The position numbers and the translations under genes are program-made. DNA of 19,623 nt from CAZTWC01 sp964617105 [NCBI: uncultured Myxococcia bacterium]. GTDB taxonomy: Bacteria > CAZTWC01. This document shows positions 5,876-14,260 of this stretch, piece after piece. The DNA lies in assembly GCA_964617105.1 (NCBI GenBank), contig CAZTWC010000026.1, positions 3,099-22,721 on the forward strand, in the 5' to 3' direction. The notes beneath the pieces are model-generated. The model was not told the origin of the DNA. It made no database searches and saw only the letters and a program-made list of their open reading frames with translations. How positions within the stretch are numbered: position 1 is the stretch's first letter; each line of letters starts with the position of its first letter.

Positions 5876-7169
5876 GAGTGCTATCCTTAAAAGTTACTGG
5901 CAAGGTGATGGTAATCAAAGAACCGCAGTTCTCACCTTCGCTTTCCAATTTTATTTTACCCCCCAGGTATTGGATAAAATTGGCGGCAAAGTGGAGACCA
6001 AAACCAGACCCTCTTTTTTTGGTAGAAAAACCGAATTTAAAAAGTTGCTCCTTATTTTTACTGTTCACTCCGCAACCATTATCTTTAATCATCAAGTCAA
6101 AATAGTGGTCATCTATCTTTTGGGCGCTAATCTCTATTCTTCCCTCTCGACCTTCTCCTGAGAAACGCTGCAGAATGGCTTCCTGACTGTTTTTTAGGAA
6201 ATTAAGCATCATCTGGATCAACTGATTGCGTGGTAGAATTACCCTGCCGACCCGATTCAAGTTTTTGGTGTTGATTTGTATCCCCAGGGACTGGTTGACA
6301 TCAAATTGTATGGATAAAGAGTTGTCTATCGCCTCGGAAAGGTAGATCTCTTCAGCCATGATCTTTTTAAGTCCCATGTTTTGTTGGATTTTGATACTCT
6401 CACTTATATGCTCCATCCCCTTTTGTATTTCCATGGTATTGGCTGCCAGTTTTTCGATGGTGATGGAGCGGATGGTTTTTTGGGTGGTATCGATTATTTC
6501 TATAAGTTTTTCCTGAGCCTCATTTGCGGTCACCTGTTTTAGCAGGTCCGCCACTTTGAGTAATTCCAGACTGTTTTGATGTGCCATGAAAGCCTGGTGA
6601 TTGACGGCATTGACCGCATTGCCGATATTATGCAGCACGTTGATGCCCATGGATACCAATCCGGACTGGAAAGCGGCCTGGTTGGACATACGATGCAATT
6701 CTGATTCGATTCGATTTTGTTCGGTTATATCATCGAACACCACCAGCACGTCTTGATTTCTTGATTTTTTATCGAAAAAAGGGGTGCGGCTTACCGAAAC
6801 AGTCATACTCTCCCCTTTTCGAGAATGGCATTTAGCGTTTACCCACCAGAAATATTGGTTGGATACCAGGGCGGTTTTAATATTATCGGGAAAATGTAAA
6901 TCCTGTAGTAGGGAATCCATGGACCGGCCCAGTACCTGTTTTTGGGAGGAGAATTGAAACATCTCCAGAAAAAAACGGTTGACCTGTACTATTATATTAT
7001 TATGCATGGAGATAAGAGCCACCGGAACAGCCGACAGGATTTTTTCGGTAATGGTTATTTTCTCTAAGAGTTCTTTTGCAACTTTGGCTTTGTTGGCGGT
7101 TTCTTCCTCTAACTTGCGGGTCAAAGATGCACAATTGGAACAGGTTTTAGTTTTTTGGGCTCCAGTCAT
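5868..7169 (-). CDS. Cytoplasmic PAS-domain sensor histidine kinase (HNIGN type)
   Basis: A 433-residue kinase without membrane segments. The N-terminus has a CxxC pair (Cys10, Cys13) and a coiled coil (15-45). A PAS domain (about 42-150) ends in the typical DITEQNRIE. The dimerisation region has His180 in VLHNIGNAVNAV, a variant H-box I associate with deltaproteobacterial kinases, followed by a long helical stretch (190-270). The ATPase domain has Asn327 (NFLKNSQEA), DNGCG (363-367), FGFSTKKRGSGFGL (379-392). It overlaps ctpA by 4 bases (ATGA) and the next kinase by 8 bases, so the three are co-translated. The PAS ligand is unknown; the CxxC could bind metal or sense redox, which is only a suggestion. 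Confidence 0.88.
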   Translation of the reverse strand: MTGAQKTKTCSNCASLTRKLEEETANKAKVAKELLEKITITEKILSAVPVALISMHNNIIVQVNRFFLEMFQFSSQKQVLGRSMDSLLQDLHFPDNIKTALVSNQYFWWVNAKCHSRKGESMTVSVSRTPFFDKKSRNQDVLVVFDDITEQNRIESELHRMSNQAAFQSGLVSMGINVLHNIGNAVNAVNHQAFMAHQNSLELLKVADLLKQVTANEAQEKLIEIIDTTQKTIRSITIEKLAANTMEIQKGMEHISESIKIQQNMGLKKIMAEEIYLSEAIDNSLSIQFDVNQSLGIQINTKNLNRVGRVILPRNQLIQMMLNFLKNSQEAILQRFSGEGREGRIEISAQKIDDHYFDLMIKDNGCGVNSKNKEQLFKFGFSTKKRGSGFGLHFAANFIQYLGGKIKLESEGENCGSLITITLPVTFKDSTHG

Positions 7170-8404
7170 TTTACCCTCTGCTTTTGGCTTTTATTGAATA
7201 TTTTCCAATTGAGTAAGATATTGAAGGCTGAATGGAGTTGATTGTCTTTTTCCAATAGATTTTTGATTTTGGGTTCTAATTTTATTTTCTGGCCGCCAGT
7301 CGGTTTTTCTCCCTTTTTGAACTCAATATCGGGCACTATTCCCATCCCCTGGATAGAGCGGTGGTTGGGCGTGTAATATTTGGCTATGGTCAACTTCAGG
7401 CCAGAGCCGTCATCCAGTTCTATTAGAGTTTGTACTGATCCTTTGCCAAAACTTTTATGGCCTAAGATCAATCCCCGTTGGTGATCCTGGATAGCGCCGG
7501 CTACAATTTCCGCTGCTGAGGCACTGCCTGAATTGATCAATATCACCAGCGGATAAGGGGGCTGGGTTCCCTTTTGAATGGCATGTTCTTTTTCTATATA
7601 ACGTTCGTTACGTCCTTTAGTGGTAACAATGATCCCTTTTTCCAGGAATTTGTCAGCCACTTTAACTGCCTGTTCCAACAGGCCGCCAGGGTTGTTGCGC
7701 ATGTCTAAAATAATGCCGCTGAGAGCCTTTTTTTCTTGGAGTTTATCCAGGGCCTTTTGGAGGTATATATCGGTCCGGTCCTGAAAGTTTTTTACTCTAA
7801 TATACCCGTATCCAGAGGTCAATTCCTGCCAGGTTACTGAAACAATTTTAATAAAATCTCTAATCATGACAAATTCTTTTGGAGTTTTAAAATCAGGACG
7901 AAATATGGTCAGGTTCACAGCAGAGCCTTTTTGCCCCCGCATTTTATAAACCGCCTCTAAAAGGGTCATGGTTTTGGTTTCTTGGCCATCTATTTTTACA
8001 ATAATATCTCCCGGTTTGATTCCGGCTCGAAAAGCAGGTGTGTCTTCAATAGGAGAGATTACCATAAGTTTTTTATCCTTGATGGTGATCTCTATGCCCA
8101 GGCCGCCGAATTCGCCGCTGGTTTCCTCCTGCATCTCTTTGTATTGTGCTGGCGGCATAAAAATAGAATACGGGTCCAAAGAGGCCAGCATCCCCTTGAT
8201 AGCGCCGTAAATTAGTTCAGACTGGTTGATATCTTCTACATAGTTTTTTTCAATATAGGTCATGGCTTTGGTGAAAATATCCAATTTGAGATATTGGTTT
8301 TTTTCGGCCAAAGCCTCAAAAACTGAGCCGGTCAGCATCCCAGTAGAGAAGGTGAAAAATAGCAGCAGAATTAGAAGGGCTTTCCTGGTGATGAACTTGT
8401 ACAT
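7166..8404 (-). CDS. Carboxyl-terminal processing protease, S41 family
   Basis: A 412-residue periplasmic serine protease. Residues 1-33 are a signal peptide or membrane anchor (MYKFITRKALLILLLFFTFS and on). A PDZ domain (about 95-175, GGLGIEI) precedes the S41 core with LDMRNNPGG (233-241), the nucleophile Ser296 in NSGSASAAE and the general base Lys321 in FGKGSVQT; the 25-residue distance equals that in known CtpA enzymes. I start at ATG 8404, where the signal sequence begins; the frame stays open to a TTG at 8491, but that extension is not signal-like. The ribosome site is weak. It lies 128 bases after the EnvC-like gene and overlaps the kinase gene by 4 bases. The family trims exported proteins and controls cell-wall hydrolases, which suits the FtsEX neighbourhood. 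Confidence 0.93.
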   Translation of the reverse strand: MYKFITRKALLILLLFFTFSTGMLTGSVFEALAEKNQYLKLDIFTKAMTYIEKNYVEDINQSELIYGAIKGMLASLDPYSIFMPPAQYKEMQEETSGEFGGLGIEITIKDKKLMVISPIEDTPAFRAGIKPGDIIVKIDGQETKTMTLLEAVYKMRGQKGSAVNLTIFRPDFKTPKEFVMIRDFIKIVSVTWQELTSGYGYIRVKNFQDRTDIYLQKALDKLQEKKALSGIILDMRNNPGGLLEQAVKVADKFLEKGIIVTTKGRNERYIEKEHAIQKGTQPPYPLVILINSGSASAAEIVAGAIQDHQRGLILGHKSFGKGSVQTLIELDDGSGLKLTIAKYYTPNHRSIQGMGIVPDIEFKKGEKPTGGQKIKLEPKIKNLLEKDNQLHSAFNILLNWKIFNKSQKQRVK

Positions 8405-8479
8405 TAGATAATCTTTCGAGATATTCTTTTCGTTCTTAATCAGCAAGCAATAAAGTTGGCATATCCTATCAATTGGATT

Positions 8480-8514
8480 AAAAAAAAACAACTAAATATC
8501 GATTGAAGAAGTTG
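8480..8514 (-). terminator. Weak stem followed by T9 between envC-like gene and ctpA
   Basis: On the minus strand, CAACT (8514-8510) can pair with AGTTG (8493-8489) around a 16-base loop, followed directly by nine T (8488-8480). The stem is short and AT-rich for an intrinsic terminator, so it may only attenuate transcription into ctpA, or be chance. The rest of this 128-base gap shows no clear promoter. Confidence 0.25.
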
Positions 8515-8532
8515 ATTCCGGGATGGGAACTG

Positions 8533-9669
8533 TTACCTACTGAACCAGGGGAGTGGATCAACGGGGAGTAAATTTTCACGGAATTCAAAGTAGATACGAG
8601 AAGGTACGCCATTTTTTTCTTTAACGGAGAACCCAATGGATTCTCCGGTTTCTACCCTGTCACCCCGCCTCTTTTGGAAACCGGAGAGCATAGCGTAGAT
8701 GGAATAGTATTTTTGACCGTGATCGATAATTATCATTTTGTCGAGCAGGGAAAATTTGTCAGCAAATACTATCTTTCCCTCATAAATAGCCTTTACCGGT
8801 TGGGCTCCGGTGAAATGGATAAAAATACCAACCTGGGGGTTTTCTGCTTCTATTTCGTTATCCGGAGTTACACCCATAGCGTTATATTCATAGGTGATGC
8901 TGGTTTCCCCTTCCACCGGCAGGGTCAAGCGGCCATGCCAGTTTTTGATGGATGATTTAGGCTTCATCTCTATTTTCTGCTGCCTCGATTTAGAGGGGGT
9001 CAGTTTTTTTTGAATTTCATCCAACCGGTTTCTGGTCAGTTTTTCCCGGACTTTTATTTTAACCAATTGCCGGTTTTTAGATGCTTTTTTGTATTCCATC
9101 TTTCCGGTAAGTTGCAGTAATTTATTACGTAACCTGTTCAAATGCAATTGTTGAGAGAATAGGGATTTTTCTTTACTTTGAAATTCGCGTAACTTTCTTT
9201 CGATTTTTAGGGAAAAGCGCTTATCCAGTTGGATAAATTTCTTCAGGTAAACCCGGCTCAGATAACTATCCGATGGTTGTTTGCCAGCCAGGGCCAGGTA
9301 GTGATCCGCCTGCAAATTGAAAAGAAGAGAAAGTTTAAACATATTGTTCAGACCTATTTTCCTGACTTTCTGTTTCTTACGTTCCTGGCGCCACAGGGCG
9401 GTGTTTTCCTCCAGAGATCGGGATATATCTTCCAGATTGCTGTCCAGTTTCCCCGCCTGGTCCCGCAAGGTATTAAGCACATTTTCCAAATTCTGAAGAT
9501 TTTGCTGGATAATCAATTTGTGTTGAAACAGGCTGCGTAGAAGCGATGTTGTACTGGTGGTCTGCTGTTCAACCGTTTTCTCATCCATGGCTAAAGCAAA
9601 ACTGGCTAAAAGCAGGATTAAAGAAAAAAGGGAAAAAAAGTTTAAGGGTGTAGACTTAAAAATAGGCAT
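8533..9669 (-). CDS. EnvC-like murein hydrolase activator with degenerate LytM domain
   Basis: A 378-residue exported protein. It has a signal peptide (1-27, ending ALA), two long charged coiled-coil stretches (about 35-100 and 145-225), and a C-terminal LytM/M23 fold (245-375). The zinc ligands are missing: the usual HxxxD strand is replaced near 268-284; the YAHL histidine is Met327 (SIYAML); and the HFE histidine is Tyr360 (RIYFEFRE). Loss of catalysis is the rule for EnvC, which activates amidases and is controlled by FtsEX. The gene lies 7 bases after ftsX, which strongly supports an EnvC role. No clear ribosome site precedes ATG 9669, so translation may be coupled to ftsX. The sequence is too diverged for me to call it orthologous envC with certainty. 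Confidence 0.82.
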   Translation of the reverse strand: MPIFKSTPLNFFSLFSLILLLASFALAMDEKTVEQQTTSTTSLLRSLFQHKLIIQQNLQNLENVLNTLRDQAGKLDSNLEDISRSLEENTALWRQERKKQKVRKIGLNNMFKLSLLFNLQADHYLALAGKQPSDSYLSRVYLKKFIQLDKRFSLKIERKLREFQSKEKSLFSQQLHLNRLRNKLLQLTGKMEYKKASKNRQLVKIKVREKLTRNRLDEIQKKLTPSKSRQQKIEMKPKSSIKNWHGRLTLPVEGETSITYEYNAMGVTPDNEIEAENPQVGIFIHFTGAQPVKAIYEGKIVFADKFSLLDKMIIIDHGQKYYSIYAMLSGFQKRRGDRVETGESIGFSVKEKNGVPSRIYFEFRENLLPVDPLPWFSR

Positions 9670-9676
9670 ATCAAAT

Positions 9677-10591
9677 TCATTTAAGGTATTGGCGCGTTGC
9701 CAGGTATCCCCCGGTTACTCCGGAGCCCAGCCCCACAACAAGTACGCTAACTATCAGTTCAACCGGTAGAAAGGGGGAGTTCCACAAAAAAGTACCGTAT
9801 AAAAACGAATCCCACAGGTGGAGGCCTCCATTTTCCAGCAGCAAATAGTGCACCAGTTTGAGTATCCCCAGGCTAAAGACGGAACTGGCGCTGCCCAGAA
9901 AGAGGCTAAGAAAAATAAAGGGGATTCGGACAAAACTGTGGGTAGCGCCGACCAGGGTCTGGATAGCGATTTTTTCCCCCTGGGTGGATATCATTAGCCC
10001 TATGGTATTGATAATGATAAAAATTATGGAAAGCACTATCACGCTTCCCAGGGCTAAACCCACCATCTTGATTTGGCCCAGAGTTTGTTGTAATTGTTTT
10101 ACTTCGCTTTCTCCGTAAATAACTTCAGATACGGTTGGTAGTTTCTCTAATGTTCTTATCAGTTTGGATTTGAGATCAGTTCCTTTAGAGTTTTGGTTGA
10201 AGAATATCTCCTTTTTTAAAGTGATTTGAATAGAGGTGGGCAGGTCAAATTGAAGATCTTGCCAAATAGAATCGAGCCCTTTTATTCTTTGGCTCACTAT
10301 GGATTTGGCTTTTGCGCTGGAAATAAATTTGACCTCTTTCACTCCCGCATCGGAATTTAGGAAATTAATCAAGTTTTCTTTTTCCGGTTGAGTAAGATCA
10401 TCTTTTAGAAATATAAACAGAGGAGAGTCGGTAAGCAGGGTAGTTATTTTGACTTCCATGGCCTGAAAAACCAGTAGAAAGATCGATAGGATCAACAGGG
10501 ATGTAGCCATAGAAAAAAAAGTCAGGATATTTATCCCCTTTTGACGTTTTATCAGGCGCAAAAAATTTTTAAAGCAGTAGATCAGATACAT
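9677..10591 (-). CDS. ftsX: Cell division protein FtsX
   Basis: A 304-residue inner-membrane protein with the FtsX layout: one membrane helix (about 22-44), a periplasmic domain (45-175), then three helices (176-202, 220-252, 274-298). The periplasmic domain is where FtsX contacts EnvC-type partners. With FtsE it forms an ABC-type complex that couples ATP hydrolysis to cell-wall cleavage at the septum. It starts 17 bases after the ftsE stop and has no clear ribosome site. Assignment rests on topology and on position next to ftsE. Confidence 0.93.
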   Translation of the reverse strand: MYLIYCFKNFLRLIKRQKGINILTFFSMATSLLILSIFLLVFQAMEVKITTLLTDSPLFIFLKDDLTQPEKENLINFLNSDAGVKEVKFISSAKAKSIVSQRIKGLDSIWQDLQFDLPTSIQITLKKEIFFNQNSKGTDLKSKLIRTLEKLPTVSEVIYGESEVKQLQQTLGQIKMVGLALGSVIVLSIIFIIINTIGLMISTQGEKIAIQTLVGATHSFVRIPFIFLSLFLGSASSVFSLGILKLVHYLLLENGGLHLWDSFLYGTFLWNSPFLPVELIVSVLVVGLGSGVTGGYLATRQYLK

Positions 10592-10608
10592 GGTTAGGTT
10601 TTTTTGTA

Positions 10609-11304
10609 TTATTCTAATGATTTCCTGTAGTTACCGACCTTTAGCCTGGTGTCTGCCACGATCTTACCCTGTTTAAGGGTGATGGTTCTCTTAGGATACT
10701 TTTCCATTAAATGGCTATCGTGGGTTGCCAGTATAATGGCGCATCCCCGATAGTTGGCCTGGTTGAACAGTTTCATTATTTCATCAGCATTTCCCTGATC
10801 CAGATTTCCGGTGGGTTCGTCAGCCAGGATAATAGCCGGTTCATTGGCCATTGCCCGGGCGATGGCAATCCGTTGCTGCTCCCCTCCCGATAGTTGGGCC
10901 GGAAATTTATTGGCACAATGCCATAGTTTTACTTGCTTAATTACCTCCAGGGCTCTGGCTTTAATCCTGGAAGGAGAATGGCCCAGTACTTCCATTACCA
11001 GGGCTACGTTTTCAAAGACAGTCAGGCTGTCCAGCAATTTGAAATCCTGGAAAACAGAGCCTATATTGCGGCGTAAGTAAGGTAGTGCCGAGGCTTTTAA
11101 ATGGCTGGTATTATTTCCATTGATTAGTATTTGGCCGTTGGAGGGGAATTCCTGGCACAAGATCAATTTAAGCAAGGTGGTTTTTCCCGCTCCGCTTTCA
11201 CCGGTGATAAAGATAAATTCCCCTTTTTTTATCTCCAGGTTGATATCGTGTAAGGCGGTGATCTCGCGGCCGTACCTTTTGTGCAAATGGTGACACAGGA
11301 TCAT
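10609..11304 (-). CDS. ftsE: Cell division ATP-binding protein FtsE
   Basis: A 231-residue ABC ATPase. Walker A is GESGAGKT (35-42), Q-loop Gln86, signature [14 protein letters not shown] (138-151), Walker B IILADEP (158-164), D-loop GNLD, H-loop His195. Length and the partner ftsX gene 17 bases downstream identify it as FtsE rather than a LolD or MacB-type ATPase. The start overlaps the coaD stop as ATGA (11301-11304). Acts on the cytoplasmic face of the membrane at the division site. Confidence 0.95.
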   Translation of the reverse strand: MILCHHLHKRYGREITALHDINLEIKKGEFIFITGESGAGKTTLLKLILCQEFPSNGQILINGNNTSHLKASALPYLRRNIGSVFQDFKLLDSLTVFENVALVMEVLGHSPSRIKARALEVIKQVKLWHCANKFPAQLSGGEQQRIAIARAMANEPAIILADEPTGNLDQGNADEIMKLFNQANYRGCAIILATHDSHLMEKYPKRTITLKQGKIVADTRLKVGNYRKSLE

Positions 11305-11801
11305 TTTGAGAGGAATTTTTTGTTGAGGGCCTGCTCCACCGTCCAGGGGACCAGGTTAGACAGAGGACCACGAAACCGGGCTATTTCCTTGATTATGTGC
11401 GAACTTAGAAAAAAGTAGTCTTCACCGGTCATCATAAAAATCGTTTCCACTTCGGCATTTAAGTTGCGGTTGGTATGGGCCATCTGGAATTCGTATTCAA
11501 AGTCAGATACTGCCCTCAGTCCCCGAAGAACTATCTTGGCATTTTTACTACGGGCATAGTCCATCAAGAGTCCGGAGAAACTGTCCACTTCCACTTGGGG
11601 AAATTGGGCCAATGCCTCTTTGAGTAAAGCCATCCGCTCCTGGACAGAAAACAGGCATTTTTTTTGGGGATTGTCGGCTACTGCCACGATCATCCGTTTA
11701 CACAACTTTATCCCTCGCTCGACAATATTGATATGACCGTTGGTGATGGGGTCAAAGGAACCTGGATAGATAATAAATTCTTGTTGGTTTTTATCTGTCA
11801 T
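11301..11801 (-). CDS. coaD: Phosphopantetheine adenylyltransferase
   Basis: A 166-residue enzyme, normal length, that makes dephospho-CoA from 4'-phosphopantetheine and ATP, the fourth step of coenzyme A synthesis. Nucleotidyl-transferase motif GSFDPITNGH (14-23) carries the HxGH-type signature; RGLRAVSDFEYE (93-104) and SSHIIKE (133-139) are CoaD-specific. ATG 11801 follows a strong GGAGGT. It lies between rsmD and ftsE; the rsmD-coaD pairing is common in bacteria. Confidence 0.96.
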   Translation of the reverse strand: MTDKNQQEFIIYPGSFDPITNGHINIVERGIKLCKRMIVAVADNPQKKCLFSVQERMALLKEALAQFPQVEVDSFSGLLMDYARSKNAKIVLRGLRAVSDFEYEFQMAHTNRNLNAEVETIFMMTGEDYFFLSSHIIKEIARFRGPLSNLVPWTVEQALNKKFLSK

Positions 11802-11832
11802 ATAATTTTACCTCCGAAAGGGTGGCGCCCAA

Positions 11833-12378
11833 TCACCGTTTAATAATAGTAAGAGCAGTGGAGCCGTAAGTTTTTACCCTCTTTTGCCAACCTGACGGAA
11901 GAGGGATAGCCATCTCTTTTTGAGCATCATGTTCCGCCACCAGGTAACCATCTATTTTTAATAAATCCAGATTGATAATCTGGGTGATCACCAACTTATA
12001 TATATCTGCCCGGTAAGGGGGATCGAGAAAAATCAGATCAAAGTTATCCCATTTTTGTAAAAAAGTAAATGATTCCTCGACGGATATCGGTAAAATATGT
12101 GCCTGCTCAGAGAAGTGGCATTTTTGTAAGTTTGCTTTTATTATCTTAGTAGCCCGCCGATTTTTTTCTACAAATATTGCCCTGCTTATACCACGGCTGA
12201 TGGCCTCGATACCTAAAGCACCGCTACCGGCAAAAAGATCTGCCGCCTGTCCACCCTGCCAGAAGGAACCTAATATGTTGAATAAGCTCTCTTTGACCCG
12301 ATCAGAGGTAGGACGTACCACCATCCCTTCCAGATTTTTTAATTTTATGCCTTTGGCGGTTCCGGCTATTACTCTCAT
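11833..12378 (-). CDS. rsmD: 16S rRNA (guanine966-N2)-methyltransferase
   Basis: A 181-residue SAM-dependent methyltransferase. The N-terminal MRVIAGTAKG and RPTSDRVKESLFNIL (22-36) are RsmD hallmarks; the SAM-binding loop is DLFAGSGALGIEA (47-59); the catalytic motif is DPPY (119-122). It methylates G966 of 16S rRNA on assembled small subunits. It starts 22 bases after the ChaN-like gene and ends 31 bases before coaD. No strong ribosome site precedes ATG 12378. Confidence 0.95.
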   Translation of the reverse strand: MRVIAGTAKGIKLKNLEGMVVRPTSDRVKESLFNILGSFWQGGQAADLFAGSGALGIEAISRGISRAIFVEKNRRATKIIKANLQKCHFSEQAHILPISVEESFTFLQKWDNFDLIFLDPPYRADIYKLVITQIINLDLLKIDGYLVAEHDAQKEMAIPLPSGWQKRVKTYGSTALTIIKR

Positions 12379-12400
12379 TATTTCATTATCTCATTGTTTT

Positions 12401-14038
12401 TTAGAGGTCACAGTGAGGTACCCTGATGGAACCCACTCGTTTTACCAATTGGACGTAGAGTGCTTTGGCTTGCTCCGGTTTGTCCAGGCTTTGATAGAAA
12501 AGTGAACGCACATAGTCTTTGTTGACTCGGTTTCTGATCATGGCGTAATAGAGTTTTGATCCCATGAGATAGCCCAGAGCGTGAGTCAAGGCCATGATTA
12601 TATCTGGTCTTCTTTTGTTAATATTTTTAATGCCCAGGTCATAACCTTTGGTGCGTTCTTGCTTTTTGTGTGAGATAACCAGTTTGGCCACTACATAATC
12701 GTCCCGTCCATACTCGGTATAGTCGTTTTCTTCAAAATCGCGGATAATTCGCCGGAAGGTGATCTCCACCGGACACTTGCGACGGTGGTTTATCACTTTT
12801 GAGCCACAAAAACCCAGGGTTTCAAAGATGATGTGAAAGTAAAAATAGTCTTCCGGCGGTAGTTGGTAGTTCAGATTTTTACCGCTTAGTTTATGGGCGC
12901 AGTAGTGGATAAAATGGGTAGCCTCTTCACCGGCATGGTTCAAAGATAGGGTGGCTAAATATACGGTGTTGGCGTTGGGTATAAAATAACTTTCACAGTT
13001 CAAAATTTGGGATTTTACCTGGGCTAACTGCTTTTTACTAAAGTTGTGATATTGCTGTAAATGACTAAGCAGAGAGATATCTGCGCCGGCAAATACATCT
13101 ATCCATTCCAGTTCGTCCTGAATATTGATTTGAAAAAAGTCTACCAGGATCTTTACCGAGCGGCAGAACAACTCCTGGGGAGTCAGATCTTCGCTCCACT
13201 CTTGGTCAGCCTCCAAATAATTGAGGAAACTCTGCAGTTTAATCACTGGTGTGGTATTTAAGATGCAGTAGTTGCCCCCAGCCAGTTTTACTACGTCTAC
13301 CTCCTGCTCTTTTCCCCGGGCGGCTAATTTCCAATAGATATCTTCGCTGTTTTGGAAAATGATCAGAGGTTTGGTCTTGATCCCTTTTTTCCGCGCATAG
13401 TAATTTACTGCAGCCGGAAGGTGTTCAGGGCCGATGTGAAGATCACCAATAAAGACCACCACCAGAACTCCGGGGTTGTCGGCCAGAATATCGGTAATAA
13501 TCTGAGCCGAGTGGATTTCCCTCTTGCGGATAGACTTGTTTGGGCTGTCAATGGCTCGAATTTTTATATTTCGACTTTTAGCCAGGTCGAAAATGGGTTT
13601 AAAATTGTTCCAGTTGTCAAATCCCCAATTTTGTTTATATTTTATCCTTTGTAGAAAGGTATTATCTTGTATTTTACCTTCCATATAGCGGTTTAAAGCG
13701 TCCTGGTATTGGGAATGGACAAATTCCATGCACAGAAAAATGTTTTTGCGGCGGCCGGAGATCATTTGGAGTAATTTTATCATCATTTTTTGTGACTGGC
13801 GCGAGGTATGGTAATCCCCTAAAAAGACCAGGTTGCTTTGGTTTATAGCGGTTTTAACCTCCTCCATAGAACTCAGGGCCGTATATTTGGAAACCACCTG
13901 GTTATATCTTTTTTCAAATTGGTATAATTCCGGATCATTTGATAGGGTGGCCGCCTCGATCCGTTTTTTTTGCCGCCAGTAAATCTCTTTTTGCAGGCCT
14001 ATGATCTCTTTTCTGGTGGAGTTTGAACTATTAGCCAT
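12401..14038 (-). CDS. ChaN-like domain protein with large unassigned C-terminal region
   Basis: A 545-residue protein. Residues 65-235 resemble the ChaN / haem-binding uptake family (GDYHTSRQSQ at 74-83, CMEFVH at 103-108, FIGDLHIGPEHLP at 196-208), with conserved Asp/His/Glu positions that suggest a metal- or haem-binding pocket. Typical ChaN proteins are lipoproteins of about 250-300 residues; this one has no signal peptide or lipobox and adds about 310 residues I cannot assign. Within that tail, NHAGEEATHFIHY (367-379) places His and Glu on one helix, and Cys/His pairs occur near 411-422. ATG 14038 follows GGGAG at good spacing. It heads the long minus-strand gene cluster. Function is unknown; a cytoplasmic metal- or haem-related role is only a suggestion. 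Confidence 0.8.
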   Translation of the reverse strand: MANSSNSTRKEIIGLQKEIYWRQKKRIEAATLSNDPELYQFEKRYNQVVSKYTALSSMEEVKTAINQSNLVFLGDYHTSRQSQKMMIKLLQMISGRRKNIFLCMEFVHSQYQDALNRYMEGKIQDNTFLQRIKYKQNWGFDNWNNFKPIFDLAKSRNIKIRAIDSPNKSIRKREIHSAQIITDILADNPGVLVVVFIGDLHIGPEHLPAAVNYYARKKGIKTKPLIIFQNSEDIYWKLAARGKEQEVDVVKLAGGNYCILNTTPVIKLQSFLNYLEADQEWSEDLTPQELFCRSVKILVDFFQINIQDELEWIDVFAGADISLLSHLQQYHNFSKKQLAQVKSQILNCESYFIPNANTVYLATLSLNHAGEEATHFIHYCAHKLSGKNLNYQLPPEDYFYFHIIFETLGFCGSKVINHRRKCPVEITFRRIIRDFEENDYTEYGRDDYVVAKLVISHKKQERTKGYDLGIKNINKRRPDIIMALTHALGYLMGSKLYYAMIRNRVNKDYVRSLFYQSLDKPEQAKALYVQLVKRVGSIRVPHCDL

Positions 14039-14084
14039 TCATTTCTCTCCCATCAACTCAGGCCACATTTTCGTAGTCCTTCAA

Positions 14085-14090
14085 AGTATA
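14085..14090 (-). promoter_or_regulatory. Possible -10 element for the ChaN-rsmD-coaD-ftsEX cluster
   Basis: TATACT on the minus strand lies 47 bases before the ChaN-like start, in the divergent gap with the OmpA-family gene. No good -35 is found at 16-18 bases, so this is a weak call. Confidence 0.3.
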
Positions 14091-14185
14091 ACCTAAAATC
14101 AGCAACAAACTCTAATTCCGAGGTGGTTGCTGGTTTCTGGATTCAATTATTGTATTACATGAGTTGATTATGTCCAGAAAATTCC

Positions 14186-14214
14186 TTGCGATGGGATATA
14201 GATTGGGGTATATT
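14186..14214 (+). promoter_or_regulatory. Putative sigma70 promoter of the OmpA-family gene
   Basis: TTGCGA (14186-14191) and TATATT (14209-14214) are exactly 17 bases apart and match consensus at 4/6 and 5/6. The predicted start near 14221 gives a leader of about 40 bases. The two glycosyltransferase genes downstream lack a visible promoter and are probably read from here. Confidence 0.5.
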
Positions 14215-14260
14215 TCACTTTTCTCCAGTCCATTCATAAATTTATTCGATGGTGGTTTAC

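Noticed and set aside
8405-8491. Longer N-terminus of the S41 protease starting at TTG 8491
   Set aside because: The extension is not signal-like and puts the hydrophobic signal segment too far inside; ATG 8404 starts exactly at it.
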